Source: a virus. From it: a stretch of DNA of 26,200 nucleotides. The position numbers and the translations under genes are program-made. Position 1 is the stretch's first letter. Every line of letters starts with the position of its first letter. Shown here piece by piece: positions 17,746 to 23,325 of this stretch. The stretch lies in the IMG/VR virus record IMGVR_UViG_3300042293_000109, positions 1-26,200 of that record, one strand, 5' to 3'. A model generated the notes under the pieces. It saw only the letters and a program-made list of their open reading frames with translations, did not search any database and was not told the origin of the DNA.

Positions 17746-18111
17746 ATCGACCCGATAACCATTCTCGCAGCACTCGGCCCCTTGGCTGTCGACTTGGGTA
17801 AAAGCCTGATTGGTCGATTCATTCAAACCGACGTATACAAGCCTACAAATATTGGTGAGTACACGCAAATGAGACAGACCGATTTAGCGATGTTTCAGGC
17901 GATGAATAACGCAGGTGGGGGCGGTACTACCTACCCGTGGGTTGAAGCGGTTGTAAGGCTGATGCGCCCTGCTGTCGGGGCTATTGTGTTGGGTACATGG
18001 TCGTTCATGATGCTGACCGGACAAGAAAACCCTGCGGTCAATAATTTTGCGTCTGCTGTGGGTTTTTATTTGTTCGGTGATCGCACCCTTTTCTACGCAC
18101 AAAAGAAATAA
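17746..18111 (+). CDS. Holin candidate (GTA_holin_3TM-like), apparent ATC start
   Basis: The 121-residue protein begins DPITILAALGPLAVDLGKSL, then has a soluble part and two hydrophobic helices (VVRLMRPAVGAIVLGTWSFMM; ASAVGFYLFG). The RPA...G...FYLFG arrangement resembles the 3TM holins of gene transfer agents and phages, which form holes that release endolysin. No ATG or GTG begins this frame. The site AGGTG (17736-17740) is ideally placed for ATC at 17746, which would start the protein just before DPIT. TTG at 17698 or 17710 is possible but has no ribosome-binding site and creates a long overlap. Confidence 0.6.
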   Translation: MDPITILAALGPLAVDLGKSLIGRFIQTDVYKPTNIGEYTQMRQTDLAMFQAMNNAGGGGTTYPWVEAVVRLMRPAVGAIVLGTWSFMMLTGQENPAVNNFASAVGFYLFGDRTLFYAQKK

Positions 18112-18536
18112 TGTTTGCCTTTTCTGAACGCTCACTTAATAACCTTAAAGGCGTACATCCTAAACTGGTTGCTGTTGTCCATCGTGCGTTGGAGTTGAGC
18201 GCAATAGACTTTACGGTTTTGGAAGGTGTGCGCTCGCAAGCTCGACAAGATGAATTGTGGGCGCAAGGGCGAACTAAGCCTGGTGCGATTGTGACTTGGG
18301 TTCAAACATCAGGCACACACGGCATTCAGGCAGATGGCTACGGTCACGCTGTAGACCTTGCACCTTACCCGATTGATTGGGATGACTTACCTCGCTTTGA
18401 CCAACTTGCCAACACCATGTTTACGGCAGCTAAAGAGATTGGCGTGACGCTGCGCTGGGGCGGCAATTGGGACATGGATGCAACAATTCACGAACATGGC
18501 GAATCCGATAGCCCACATTTTGAATTGATTAAATAG
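18111..18536 (+). CDS. Endolysin, M15-family peptidase
   Basis: This 141-residue protein is probably an L-alanyl-D-glutamate or D-Ala-type peptidase that cuts peptidoglycan cross-links at lysis. The zinc site of the M15/VanY-like family is visible: H79 and D82 in GYGHAVDL, and H136 in SPHFEL. R41 in the EGVRS strand is also typical. Length and fold order match single-domain phage endolysins. There is no signal peptide, so release needs a holin, consistent with the two membrane proteins just upstream. It begins in a TAATG junction. Confidence 0.88.
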   Translation: MFAFSERSLNNLKGVHPKLVAVVHRALELSAIDFTVLEGVRSQARQDELWAQGRTKPGAIVTWVQTSGTHGIQADGYGHAVDLAPYPIDWDDLPRFDQLANTMFTAAKEIGVTLRWGGNWDMDATIHEHGESDSPHFELIK

Positions 18537-18541
18537 GTGAC

Positions 18542-19102
18542 ATGATGAAAACGCTTACTGTAGTCAGTACCGTTATCTTGTTTTGGGTTTTAGCTCTATT
18601 TTCTACAGCGCAAGCACAGATTGCCATCTGCAAAGGCGAATACGCTTTGTGTGCAGCCTCGCCAACGACTTTGACGGGCAAGTCTATATCTGTGGCAGGC
18701 AAGACGTTTAAAGAGGGCGTAGCGGTCTGTCCTGTGCTTACTGGCGATGCTGTGGCGAACATGACGCTGATGCAAGGATCGTGTGACGCACCAAAGGGTA
18801 AAGTATGGAGTCTGTTTGGTGTGCCACCATTGACTGCCTATCCACAAGCACCGGATTGGTCGGTTCAGCCTGCGGTGTTTCGCTCATTTAAAGTGGGTGA
18901 CACGCCAACCACAGGTATGTCAAATATGTGGTCATTTCTGTGTACTAAGCAAACTAAGCAAGTTAATGGCGTGACGCTAGCTAGTTGCTACGGGCCAGTC
19001 ATGGAGTCACCTTGGACTGGCAACCATGTTGTAAGTGGAGAGACTGCGTTTACACAAGCACCAGTCGGGGCTACTTACCCCGTTGGCGGCAATGTTCCGT
19101 AG
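18542..19102 (+). CDS. Secreted Cys-containing protein of unknown function
   Basis: This 186-residue protein has a clear signal peptide: MMK start, hydrophobic core (VVSTVILFWVLALFS) and a likely cleavage after AQA at residue 25. The mature part has six Cys, enough for three disulfides in the periplasm. It lacks a lipobox and the long coiled coil expected for Rz/Rz1 spanins, although it occupies the place of spanin genes. AGGTGAC precedes the start. It could be an accessory gene that acts on the host envelope, such as superinfection exclusion. The 3' end overlaps the convergent gene by 32 bases. Confidence 0.65.
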   Translation: MMKTLTVVSTVILFWVLALFSTAQAQIAICKGEYALCAASPTTLTGKSISVAGKTFKEGVAVCPVLTGDAVANMTLMQGSCDAPKGKVWSLFGVPPLTAYPQAPDWSVQPAVFRSFKVGDTPTTGMSNMWSFLCTKQTKQVNGVTLASCYGPVMESPWTGNHVVSGETAFTQAPVGATYPVGGNVP

Positions 19103-19292
19103 GTTTGTAGAAATTAGTGCAATACGCACACATTCCTTGTCGCAGCTCGCTAGACACTTGACCGCAACCATCACAAATCCAATCTTTGGGATATGTCGGC
19201 GGCTTGCGTCTAGTGCGATACATGAAGATCATGCCACCAACCGTGATTGCGGCAGACAAGTAAAACACAAACATCCAATCCCAGATTGTCAT
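19071..19292 (-). CDS. Small membrane protein with zinc-ribbon motif
   Basis: This 73-residue protein has one membrane helix (residues of about 4-24, WDWMFVFYLSAAITVGGMIF), a basic stretch (YRTRRK) and then two CxxC pairs (C40/C43 and C55/C58), a probable zinc ribbon facing the cytoplasm. A near-perfect GGAGGTG ribosome-binding site precedes the start, which overlaps the upstream stop as ATGA. It is the last gene of the minus-strand operon. Its function is unknown. Confidence 0.65.
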   Translation of the reverse strand: MTIWDWMFVFYLSAAITVGGMIFMYRTRRKPPTYPKDWICDGCGQVSSELRQGMCAYCTNFYKPTEHCRQRGK

Positions 19293-19546
19293 TTCACACC
19301 TCCAGACATGGCACGATCAACTTCAAAATTCATTTGAGGTTCAGTCACCATGAATAACTGCGATGTGTATTTGTTCAGCCAACGATAGCGTAGCGCATCT
19401 CTGCGTAAACGTTCAATCTCTGTTGCATTTGATTCTAGCTCTGCTTTCAACTCACGGGCAACAAATAGAGCTTCATCCATTCTTTTAGACCACACAGACG
19501 GTGGTGCTACCAGTAGCGCATCAATGATTAAGTCAATTTTCCCCAT
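19289..19546 (-). CDS. Small phage protein, unknown function
   Basis: This 85-residue protein has a helical first half, then a charged heptad-like stretch and the segment RLRRDALRYRWLNKY, which is a recurring pattern in short phage early proteins of unknown function. An AGGATAATC site precedes the ATG. It overlaps its neighbours on both sides, which supports one operon. Confidence 0.65.
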   Translation of the reverse strand: MGKIDLIIDALLVAPPSVWSKRMDEALFVARELKAELESNATEIERLRRDALRYRWLNKYTSQLFMVTEPQMNFEVDRAMSGGVK

Positions 19547-19730
19547 GATTATCCTTTTGGTTTAACTGGCGGCGCAAAGCAAAGATTTGATCGGCAAACT
19601 CAATCAATCCCTCCCGCAGTGATTTGTTAGATTCTTGCAAATTTCTTATGTACTCAGCGGCCTCAATTTGTTCTTCAGGTTTCATCACATACCCGTGTTC
19701 TAGGTAGCGCAGAATGTTGTCAGGTGTCAT
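19533..19730 (-). CDS. Small helical protein, unknown function
   Basis: This 65-residue, mostly helical and charged protein contains PEEQIEAAEYIRNLQESN and EFADQIFALRRQL. It is probably a coiled coil. AAGGATCAGCC provides a ribosome-binding site. It overlaps the next gene by 14 bases and the previous one by 4. No family is recognised. Confidence 0.6.
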   Translation of the reverse strand: MTPDNILRYLEHGYVMKPEEQIEAAEYIRNLQESNKSLREGLIEFADQIFALRRQLNQKDNHGEN

Positions 19731-19939
19731 GGCTGATCCTTGTCTAAAGCATACAGAGCTGTATATAGATGCGGAAGGGTCGTATTGTTAATCAACACAC
19801 CTTTATCCCCAATGAACCCTATAGGTTTTAATTTAGCTAGATTGTCAGCAGCCTGGCGAAAGGCACAAGGATTAAATTCAGCGTTGCAGCGACCACCGCA
19901 AGCCTCTTTAAACAGATGGATATAGTCGGCCTTGTTCAT
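19727..19939 (-). CDS. Small phage protein, unknown function
   Basis: This 70-residue protein contains three Cys (14, 18, 25) in its N-terminal helix region and a beta-type middle (KPIGFIGDKGVLI). The ribosome-binding site is weak, but the start overlaps the stop of the winged-helix gene as ATGA, so coupled translation is likely. The function cannot be read from the sequence. Confidence 0.55.
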   Translation of the reverse strand: MNKADYIHLFKEACGGRCNAEFNPCAFRQAADNLAKLKPIGFIGDKGVLINNTTLPHLYTALYALDKDQP

Positions 19940-20208
19940 AAACGCAGTCCAAACGGGTTGTGAGCGTGTTTAACAACGAGGTTTTCGTAATTGTCTGAGG
20001 ATTGTGTAGCAGTCGGTGCTTGTCGAATAGTGACATAAACACAAGGTGAGCCACGCCTACCATCCCCACGTTTCTCAATCTTGTTGTTGCGCTGAAGTTT
20101 GGCAAGTTGAGTGTAAATGCTGATCTTTTCAAGGCCACAGTAATCAGCAATATCAACTGTTGTTTTAGGCTCAATGCAATACCGCAATATCTTTTGTTCT
20201 GTTGACAT
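19936..20208 (-). CDS. Winged-helix DNA-binding protein
   Basis: This 90-residue protein has a predicted winged helix-turn-helix: helix 1 (EQKILRYCI), helix 2 (TTVDIADYCGL), recognition helix (KISIYTQLAKLQRNNKI) and a wing (EKRGDGRRGSPCVYVTI). It probably regulates phage genes or assists replication. GGAG lies ahead of the ATG. It heads the five-gene minus-strand operon and is preceded by a promoter with the shared operator (20229-20257). The protein at 23764 has a similar layout. Confidence 0.7.
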   Translation of the reverse strand: MSTEQKILRYCIEPKTTVDIADYCGLEKISIYTQLAKLQRNNKIEKRGDGRRGSPCVYVTIRQAPTATQSSDNYENLVVKHAHNPFGLRL

Positions 20209-20228
20209 ATGTTCTCCATAAAAGCATC

Positions 20229-20257
20229 ACATTAAGCCATCTAAACACAATGCACAA
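20229..20257 (-). promoter_or_regulatory. Promoter with shared operator for the minus-strand operon
   Basis: On the minus strand, TTGTGC (20257-20252) and TAATGT (20234-20229) are 17 bp apart. The spacer and -10 contain GTTTAGATGGCTTAAT (20246-20231), which matches the operator-like sequences at 21056 and 23110 in the same place relative to the -10. The -35 and -10 boxes are weak alone. The shared architecture is the main support. Confidence 0.55.
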
Positions 20258-20528
20258 GAGGTATTTATCTTAGTGATTACCCGTACTTTTATTATTTGGA
20301 CAATAGTATTCCCAAGGGTGGATAGCGTGTAGTTTCCCTACGCAGTCCAACTCGATCCATATTGTTTTATAACAGAACAATACCAATCCTACCGGAGTTA
20401 ATGTTCAATCGATTTAGAGTCTTGTCCCACCGTGTTCTCTAATCTTGTGTAGTCCCCATTTAAGGCTACGTGGCTTGCAGTCGGGTGTAGACCAGCCAAT
20501 CTTTCTTGAGTACCGGCGATTTAACCGT
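20258..20528 (-). other. Gene-free structured leader or second non-coding RNA
   Basis: No convincing gene is present. Frames on the minus strand are short and lack starts with ribosome-binding sites. Several hairpins are visible. TATTGTTTT/AGAACAATA (20360-20368 with 20374-20382) forms 9 bp around five bases. An arm region at 20322-20350 has GGA/TCC, GCG/CGC and TAG/CTA pairs closed on GGAAA (minus strand). A GGCTAC/GTAGACC stem lies at 20464-20493. With the promoter at 20529-20557 this would be transcribed toward the winged-helix gene. Confidence 0.4.
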
Positions 20529-20557
20529 ATTAGATAACGCTCTCTGACGGTTATCAA
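20529..20557 (-). promoter_or_regulatory. Candidate minus-strand promoter without operator
   Basis: TTGATA (20557-20552) and TCTAAT (20534-20529), each five of six consensus bases, are exactly 17 bp apart on the minus strand. The predicted start is near 20522. It lies just downstream of the small-RNA terminator and lacks the shared operator. Confidence 0.5.
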
Positions 20558-20562
20558 AAGAC

Positions 20563-20667
20563 AAATAAAAAAGCCGTTTTAGAGTGTATTTTGTTGGCAG
20601 ACCCTTTCGGGACATTCTCTATCGGCTTCAAGGCGCAAGAGAATCAAAATACACACTAAAACGGCTT
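20563..20667 (-). terminator. Long-stem rho-independent terminator of the small RNA
   Basis: The arms 20667-20645 and 20593-20571 are complementary except for one mismatch (20655 against 20583). On the minus strand they are followed by six T, one A and three T (20572-20563). The loop of 51 bases itself folds into two hairpins. On the plus strand no T-run follows, so the direction is minus. Confidence 0.7.
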
Positions 20668-20687
20668 ACATCGTCTGCCAAGACAAC
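20564..20687 (-). ncRNA. Candidate small RNA of about 124 nt with GNRA hairpin and long terminator stem
   Basis: A promoter at 20694-20722 predicts a start near G20687. The RNA holds, in order, a 9-base segment TTGGCAGAC (20681-20673), the 5' arm of a long stem (20667-20645), a 7-bp hairpin (20644-20638 with 20620-20614), a CCC-GAAA-GGG hairpin with a GNRA tetraloop (20611-20602), the complement of the first segment (20602-20594) and the 3' arm (20593-20571). The long stem pairs 22 of 23 positions and is followed by a T-run. The 5' segment can pair perfectly with 20602-20594, competing with the long stem. No ORF is present. Confidence 0.6.
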
Positions 20688-20693
20688 AATGCA

Positions 20694-20722
20694 ATTCTGC
20701 CACCGTCTTTCCGATGTGTCAA
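20694..20722 (-). promoter_or_regulatory. Promoter of the candidate small RNA
   Basis: A perfect TTGACA (20722-20717) is separated by 17 bp from CAGAAT (20699-20694, four of six) on the minus strand. It lies about 70 bases past the Cro-like gene's stop and has no copy of the shared operator, so it may be constitutive. Confidence 0.55.
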
Positions 20723-20794
20723 GCCCTGAAGCTAGGCTAGTGAAACACGACCCTTATCATTGATGAGTTTCTGCTTGCTAAAGGCTTAATCAGT

Positions 20795-21010
20795 CTATCG
20801 TAAGTCAGGCCAAATTTGTGACCAGTTAGGAATTTCTTTTCTTGACCATTTGCCTGCTGATTTCTTTTCAAGCTCGGTGGCCAGTAACACTAGCTTGTCA
20901 CCAGGCAAACCATTGTTGCGCCATTGCGACACAGCTGGTGGACTGACACGGCAAAGCTTGGCTACAGCAAATGTGCCACCTAATGTTTGGATGATTTCTG
21001 TTGTATTCAT
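20795..21010 (-). CDS. Cro/YdaS-like helix-turn-helix regulator
   Basis: This 71-residue protein has a clear HTH: IIQTLGGTFAVAKLCRVS, the turn SPPAVSQWRNNG as recognition helix, then LPGDKLVLLATELEKKSAG and the tail WSRKEIPNWSQIWPDL. This layout is that of the YdaS-type Cro proteins of lambdoid phages and cryptic prophages. It diverges from the recombination operon, as Cro-like repressors do. No ribosome-binding site precedes the ATG, and the operator copy at 21011-21025 touches the start codon. The transcript may have a very short leader. It is the best candidate binder of the shared operator. Confidence 0.85.
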   Translation of the reverse strand: MNTTEIIQTLGGTFAVAKLCRVSPPAVSQWRNNGLPGDKLVLLATELEKKSAGKWSRKEIPNWSQIWPDLR

Positions 21011-21025
21011 GTTAGATAGCTTAAC
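21011..21025. promoter_or_regulatory. Operator copy abutting the Cro-like start codon
   Basis: GTTAGATAGCTTAAC (plus strand) matches the core of the operators in the spacers at 21056 and 23110. It directly precedes the minus-strand ATG (21010-21008), so binding would block Cro-like gene expression. A weak -10 candidate TACAAA lies at 21040-21035. I see no convincing -35. Confidence 0.5.
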
Positions 21026-21044
21026 AGATGAGGTTTTGTATGTG

Positions 21045-21073
21045 TTGACTTATCTGTTTAGATACCTTAATAT
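21045..21073 (+). promoter_or_regulatory. Promoter and operator for the recombination operon
   Basis: TTGACT (21045-21050) and TAATAT (21068-21073) are 17 bp apart. The spacer holds TATCT-GTTT-AGATA (21051-21064), a perfect 5-bp dyad. A second dyad, TAGATA-CCTTAA-TATCTA (21059-21076), overlaps the -10 box. A dimer bound here would cover the promoter. The predicted start is near 21080. Confidence 0.7.
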
Positions 21074-21080
21074 CTATCTA

Positions 21081-21096
21081 CTGACATACCCGTCAG
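21081..21096 (+). other. 5'-terminal hairpin of the recombination transcript
   Basis: CTGAC and GTCAG form a 5-bp perfect stem with a 6-base loop starting at about +2 of the predicted transcript. No T-run follows. It may protect the mRNA 5' end or be part of regulation. Confidence 0.45.
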
Positions 21097-21116
21097 GACA
21101 ACATACAGGTGCATAA

Positions 21117-21680
21117 ATGAAAGAACTAGCAAAAGCATTAGTCACGGCGCAGGCAGCAATGTCACACGCAGCCAAAGATAGTAAAAATCCCCATTTTAAA
21201 TCTGCATACTCAAGTCTGGCATCAGTCATCGACGCTGTTAGACCGCATTTGTCTGCAAACGGATTAGCCGTTGTACAAAAGACACACGATGCCGAAGGTG
21301 GTGTTTGTGTGGAAACCGTGATTATTCACGAATCAGGTCAAGAAATGTCATTTGGCAAACTGTTTGTGCCTGCAAGCAAACACGACAGTCAGGGTTTCGG
21401 TTCAGCTTTGAGCTACGCAAAGAGGTACTCAATCCAAACCGCCATGTGCGTTGCGTCGGCTGACGATGATGGTGAATCTGCCGTTAAATCAGCGCCACCA
21501 AAGGTTGAAAAACCCAAAGGCATAGATATGGATGCAACAGTTGACCAAATGGCGGCAGCGGTCAGTTACGAAAGCCTGAAGGACATATTTAGACTGGCTT
21601 GGACACAATGCCTGAAAGAACAACAGCCCGTCTTAAAAGCAATGTATGACGGAATCAAAGCAAACTGGGAGAACCAATAA
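21117..21680 (+). CDS. erf: ERF-family single-strand annealing recombinase
   Basis: This 187-residue protein matches the ERF superfamily, first known from P22, which anneals complementary single strands in phage recombination and genome circularisation. Family signatures are the start LAKALVTAQAAMSHAAKDS with NPHFKSAYSSLASVIDAVRP, the strand GLAVVQKT and the block HDSQGFGSALSYAKRYSIQT, followed by a DDDGE acidic motif. The C-terminus is a variable helical region. AGGTG precedes the start. The SSB and exonuclease genes follow, so the three probably work together on DNA ends. Confidence 0.92.
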   Translation: MKELAKALVTAQAAMSHAAKDSKNPHFKSAYSSLASVIDAVRPHLSANGLAVVQKTHDAEGGVCVETVIIHESGQEMSFGKLFVPASKHDSQGFGSALSYAKRYSIQTAMCVASADDDGESAVKSAPPKVEKPKGIDMDATVDQMAAAVSYESLKDIFRLAWTQCLKEQQPVLKAMYDGIKANWENQ

Positions 21681-22111
21681 TGGCAAACGATCTTAACCGC
21701 TGCGAGTTTATTGGGCGCTTGGGCAAAGACCCTGAAGTACGTTACACCGCTGACAGTAATGCAATTTGTAATTTCTCAATTGCGGTTGGTTATAAGACCG
21801 CAACGAAAGAAACAACAGAATGGGTCAGGATCACAGCCTTTGGCAAGTTGGCAGGAATATGTGCCGACTACCTAAAAAAAGGCTCACAGGTCTTTATAGC
21901 GGGTCGTATGACTACTCGCAAGTGGCAAAACAAAGATGGCGTGGATCAGTACACAACAGAAGTCGTTGCTGACCAAATGCAAATGCTTGGTGGTCGGACG
22001 GCTGAAGATGCACCAGCTGCGCCTGCCAAACCCAAGTCTGACGCTTACAGGTCAATCAAAGAGGGGATTGTTGTGCCTCTTGATGAAATGATCGACGATG
22101 TGCCGTTCTGA
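21680..22111 (+). CDS. ssb: Single-stranded DNA-binding protein
   Basis: This 143-residue protein has the OB fold of bacterial SSB: NRCEFIGRLGKDPEVRYT, ICNFSIAVGY, TEWVRITAFGKLAGICADYL and KKGSQVFIAGRM. A Pro/Ala-rich linker leads to the acidic tip DDVPF, which resembles the DDIPF tip that binds partner proteins in bacteria. It begins in a TAATG junction with erf. It likely coats single strands made by the exonuclease and hands them to ERF. Confidence 0.95.
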   Translation: MANDLNRCEFIGRLGKDPEVRYTADSNAICNFSIAVGYKTATKETTEWVRITAFGKLAGICADYLKKGSQVFIAGRMTTRKWQNKDGVDQYTTEVVADQMQMLGGRTAEDAPAAPAKPKSDAYRSIKEGIVVPLDEMIDDVPF

Positions 22112-22254
22112 TGACTCAGACGGAGGAGGCAATACTTATTTCTTGGCGATTGCAGCAATGGTACGAAGGCATGGTTTTAGACGCTAGAGCCATGCAAGAC
22201 CTACAGGATGCAATCGAGATGCTTAAAACATTAGCTAAACAGGTGCAAAAATGA
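22111..22254 (+). CDS. 47-residue helical protein between ssb and the exonuclease
   Basis: ATG 22111 overlaps the ssb stop (TGATG), and its own stop overlaps the next ATG (ATGA at 22251-22254). The peptide is helical and acidic, with the segments SWRLQQWYEGMVLD and MQDLQDAIEMLKTLAK. No family is recognised. The perfect double coupling argues for a real gene. It may be a small partner of the recombination proteins. Confidence 0.65.
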   Translation: MTQTEEAILISWRLQQWYEGMVLDARAMQDLQDAIEMLKTLAKQVQK

Positions 22255-22985
22255 TTATTAAATCAGCAGACTCAGAATCAGGCCATTGGTACGCAGCTGA
22301 CGGTTCACCAGCGTATAAGATCATTGGCAAGAACGGCAAAGAACGCAACACAACGGTTCGTGACGCACGAGAACTTGGATTAAAGCCTAGCGTGACAACC
22401 GTGTTGGGATTGGTTGCCAAGCCTGGCTTATCCAACTGGCTGCAACAACAAGTATTACTAGCGGCTTTGACGTTGCCACGCATTGCTGGCGAAACAGAGG
22501 AAAACTGGCTAGAACGGGTAATGTCTGACAGCAAGAGTACGGGCCGTGACGCTATGGATCGTGGCACTCAAATGCATGGGGTGCTTGAGCGTTTTTACCG
22601 TGGCGAACAAGACGATTACCCTGTTTATGTTAATCAGGTTGATGCGTCAATCAGAATCCACTTTGGGCATGACCAGACTTGGGAGGCAGAACGCTCATTT
22701 GCGTATGAAGGGTTTGGCGGCAAAGTTGATTTGATTGCTGAAAACATCGTGATCGACTTTAAGAGCAAAGACAAGCTCGACAAGGTTGTGCCATATCACG
22801 AACAACTGATGCAACTGGCGGCTTACCGTGTCGGCCTTGGCAAACCAACAGCCAGATGCGCCAATGTGTTTTTTACTGCTGAAGGTGATGTGAAACTAAT
22901 TGAACATTCAGAGGATGATCTAGCCTCTGCATGGGATTGCTTTCAGTATTTACTTGCGTTCTACAAGCGTAAAAACAACTTATAA
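22251..22985 (+). CDS. PD-(D/E)XK exonuclease, RecB/Cas4-like
   Basis: This 244-residue protein carries the nuclease core in order: RGTQMHGVLERF with H109, acidic E147, then GGKVDLIAENIVIDFKSK with D160, D169 and K171, and YHEQLMQLAAY with Q188 and Y192. These match the RecB-like exonuclease fold. In this operon it is the likely 5'-3' exonuclease that resects double-strand ends for ERF annealing. No iron-sulfur Cys cluster of the Cas4 type is visible. A terminator follows 38 bases later. Confidence 0.85.
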   Translation: MIIKSADSESGHWYAADGSPAYKIIGKNGKERNTTVRDARELGLKPSVTTVLGLVAKPGLSNWLQQQVLLAALTLPRIAGETEENWLERVMSDSKSTGRDAMDRGTQMHGVLERFYRGEQDDYPVYVNQVDASIRIHFGHDQTWEAERSFAYEGFGGKVDLIAENIVIDFKSKDKLDKVVPYHEQLMQLAAYRVGLGKPTARCANVFFTAEGDVKLIEHSEDDLASAWDCFQYLLAFYKRKNNL

Positions 22986-23022
22986 TAAATTGTCGGTGTT
23001 GTTCACTCCTTGTTCCATCGAC

Positions 23023-23044
23023 CGCCCCGTAAATGGGGCGTTTT
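23023..23044 (+). terminator. Rho-independent terminator of the recombination operon
   Basis: CGCCCC (23023-23028) and GGGGCG (23035-23040) form a stem around GTAAAT and are followed by TTTTGTTGT. It lies between the exonuclease gene and the second early promoter. Confidence 0.85.
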
Positions 23045-23098
23045 GTTGTAAAAATCCAAATAAATCAAAAATAATTACAAAAACTAGGGTAAACACCT

Positions 23099-23127
23099 AT
23101 GAAATTACTGTTTAGATAGCTTAATAT
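23099..23127 (+). promoter_or_regulatory. Promoter and operator for the second early operon
   Basis: ATGAAA (23099-23104, four of six) and TAATAT (23122-23127) are 17 bp apart. CTGTTTAGATAGCTTAATAT (23108-23127) differs by one base from the 20 bases at the same place in the promoter at 21045. The second dyad arm is weaker here (TATTAG), so affinity may differ. The predicted start is near 23134. Confidence 0.6.
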
Positions 23128-23132
23128 TAGTC

Positions 23133-23147
23133 ATGGCAATTAGCCAT
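23133..23147 (+). other. 5'-terminal hairpin of the second early transcript
   Basis: ATGGC and GCCAT form a 5-bp perfect stem around AATTA at about +1 of the predicted transcript. It resembles in position the hairpin at 21081. The ribosome-binding sites of the first genes are also alike (AGGTGCATAA and AGGTACATAAA). Confidence 0.4.
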
Positions 23148-23172
23148 ACACACCACGATAAAGGTACATAAA

Positions 23173-23322
23173 ATGAGCAAATTGATTCGTAATTTTTTAG
23201 CATACCCATCAGATGAAGCACGAGCAAGATTGCAAAAGTATTTAACAAGACACCCAATGGCTGTTTGTTTGGCTACCCCAGAAGAAAATCAAATTCTTAA
23301 ACAACATGGGTTTAAGGGGTAA
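23173..23322 (+). CDS. 49-residue early protein, unknown function
   Basis: This is the first gene after the second operator-bearing promoter. ATG 23173 follows AAAGGTACATAA. The peptide starts MSKLIRNFLAYPSDEARARL and ends KQHGFKG. It is basic and helical, with one Cys. The next gene starts 3 bases after its stop. No family is recognised. Small first-expressed phage proteins often bind host factors, but that is only a general expectation. Confidence 0.65.
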   Translation: MSKLIRNFLAYPSDEARARLQKYLTRHPMAVCLATPEENQILKQHGFKG

Positions 23323-23325
23323 GCC

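Noticed and set aside
19908-20219. Alternative minus-strand frame of 103 codons overlapping the winged-helix gene
   Set aside because: The other frame has a winged-helix fold, a GGAG site and exact coupling to the next gene.
20401-20420. GTTCAATC resembling a tRNA T-loop
   Set aside because: The flanking bases do not form a T-stem, and no acceptor, D or anticodon arms fit.
20395-20530. Open frames on the minus strand across the structured leader (for example one ending at about 20400)
   Set aside because: All three frames are open for parts of the stretch. None has an ATG with a ribosome-binding site, and stops fall soon after. Gene-like appearance in several frames at once argues for chance.
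20571-20667. Resemblance of the plus-strand arm (GTTTTAGAG start) to a Cas9-type CRISPR repeat and its anti-repeat
   Set aside because: There is only one copy, no spacers and no cas gene. The arm pairs with its partner as a terminator on the minus strand. The shared bases are probably coincidence.
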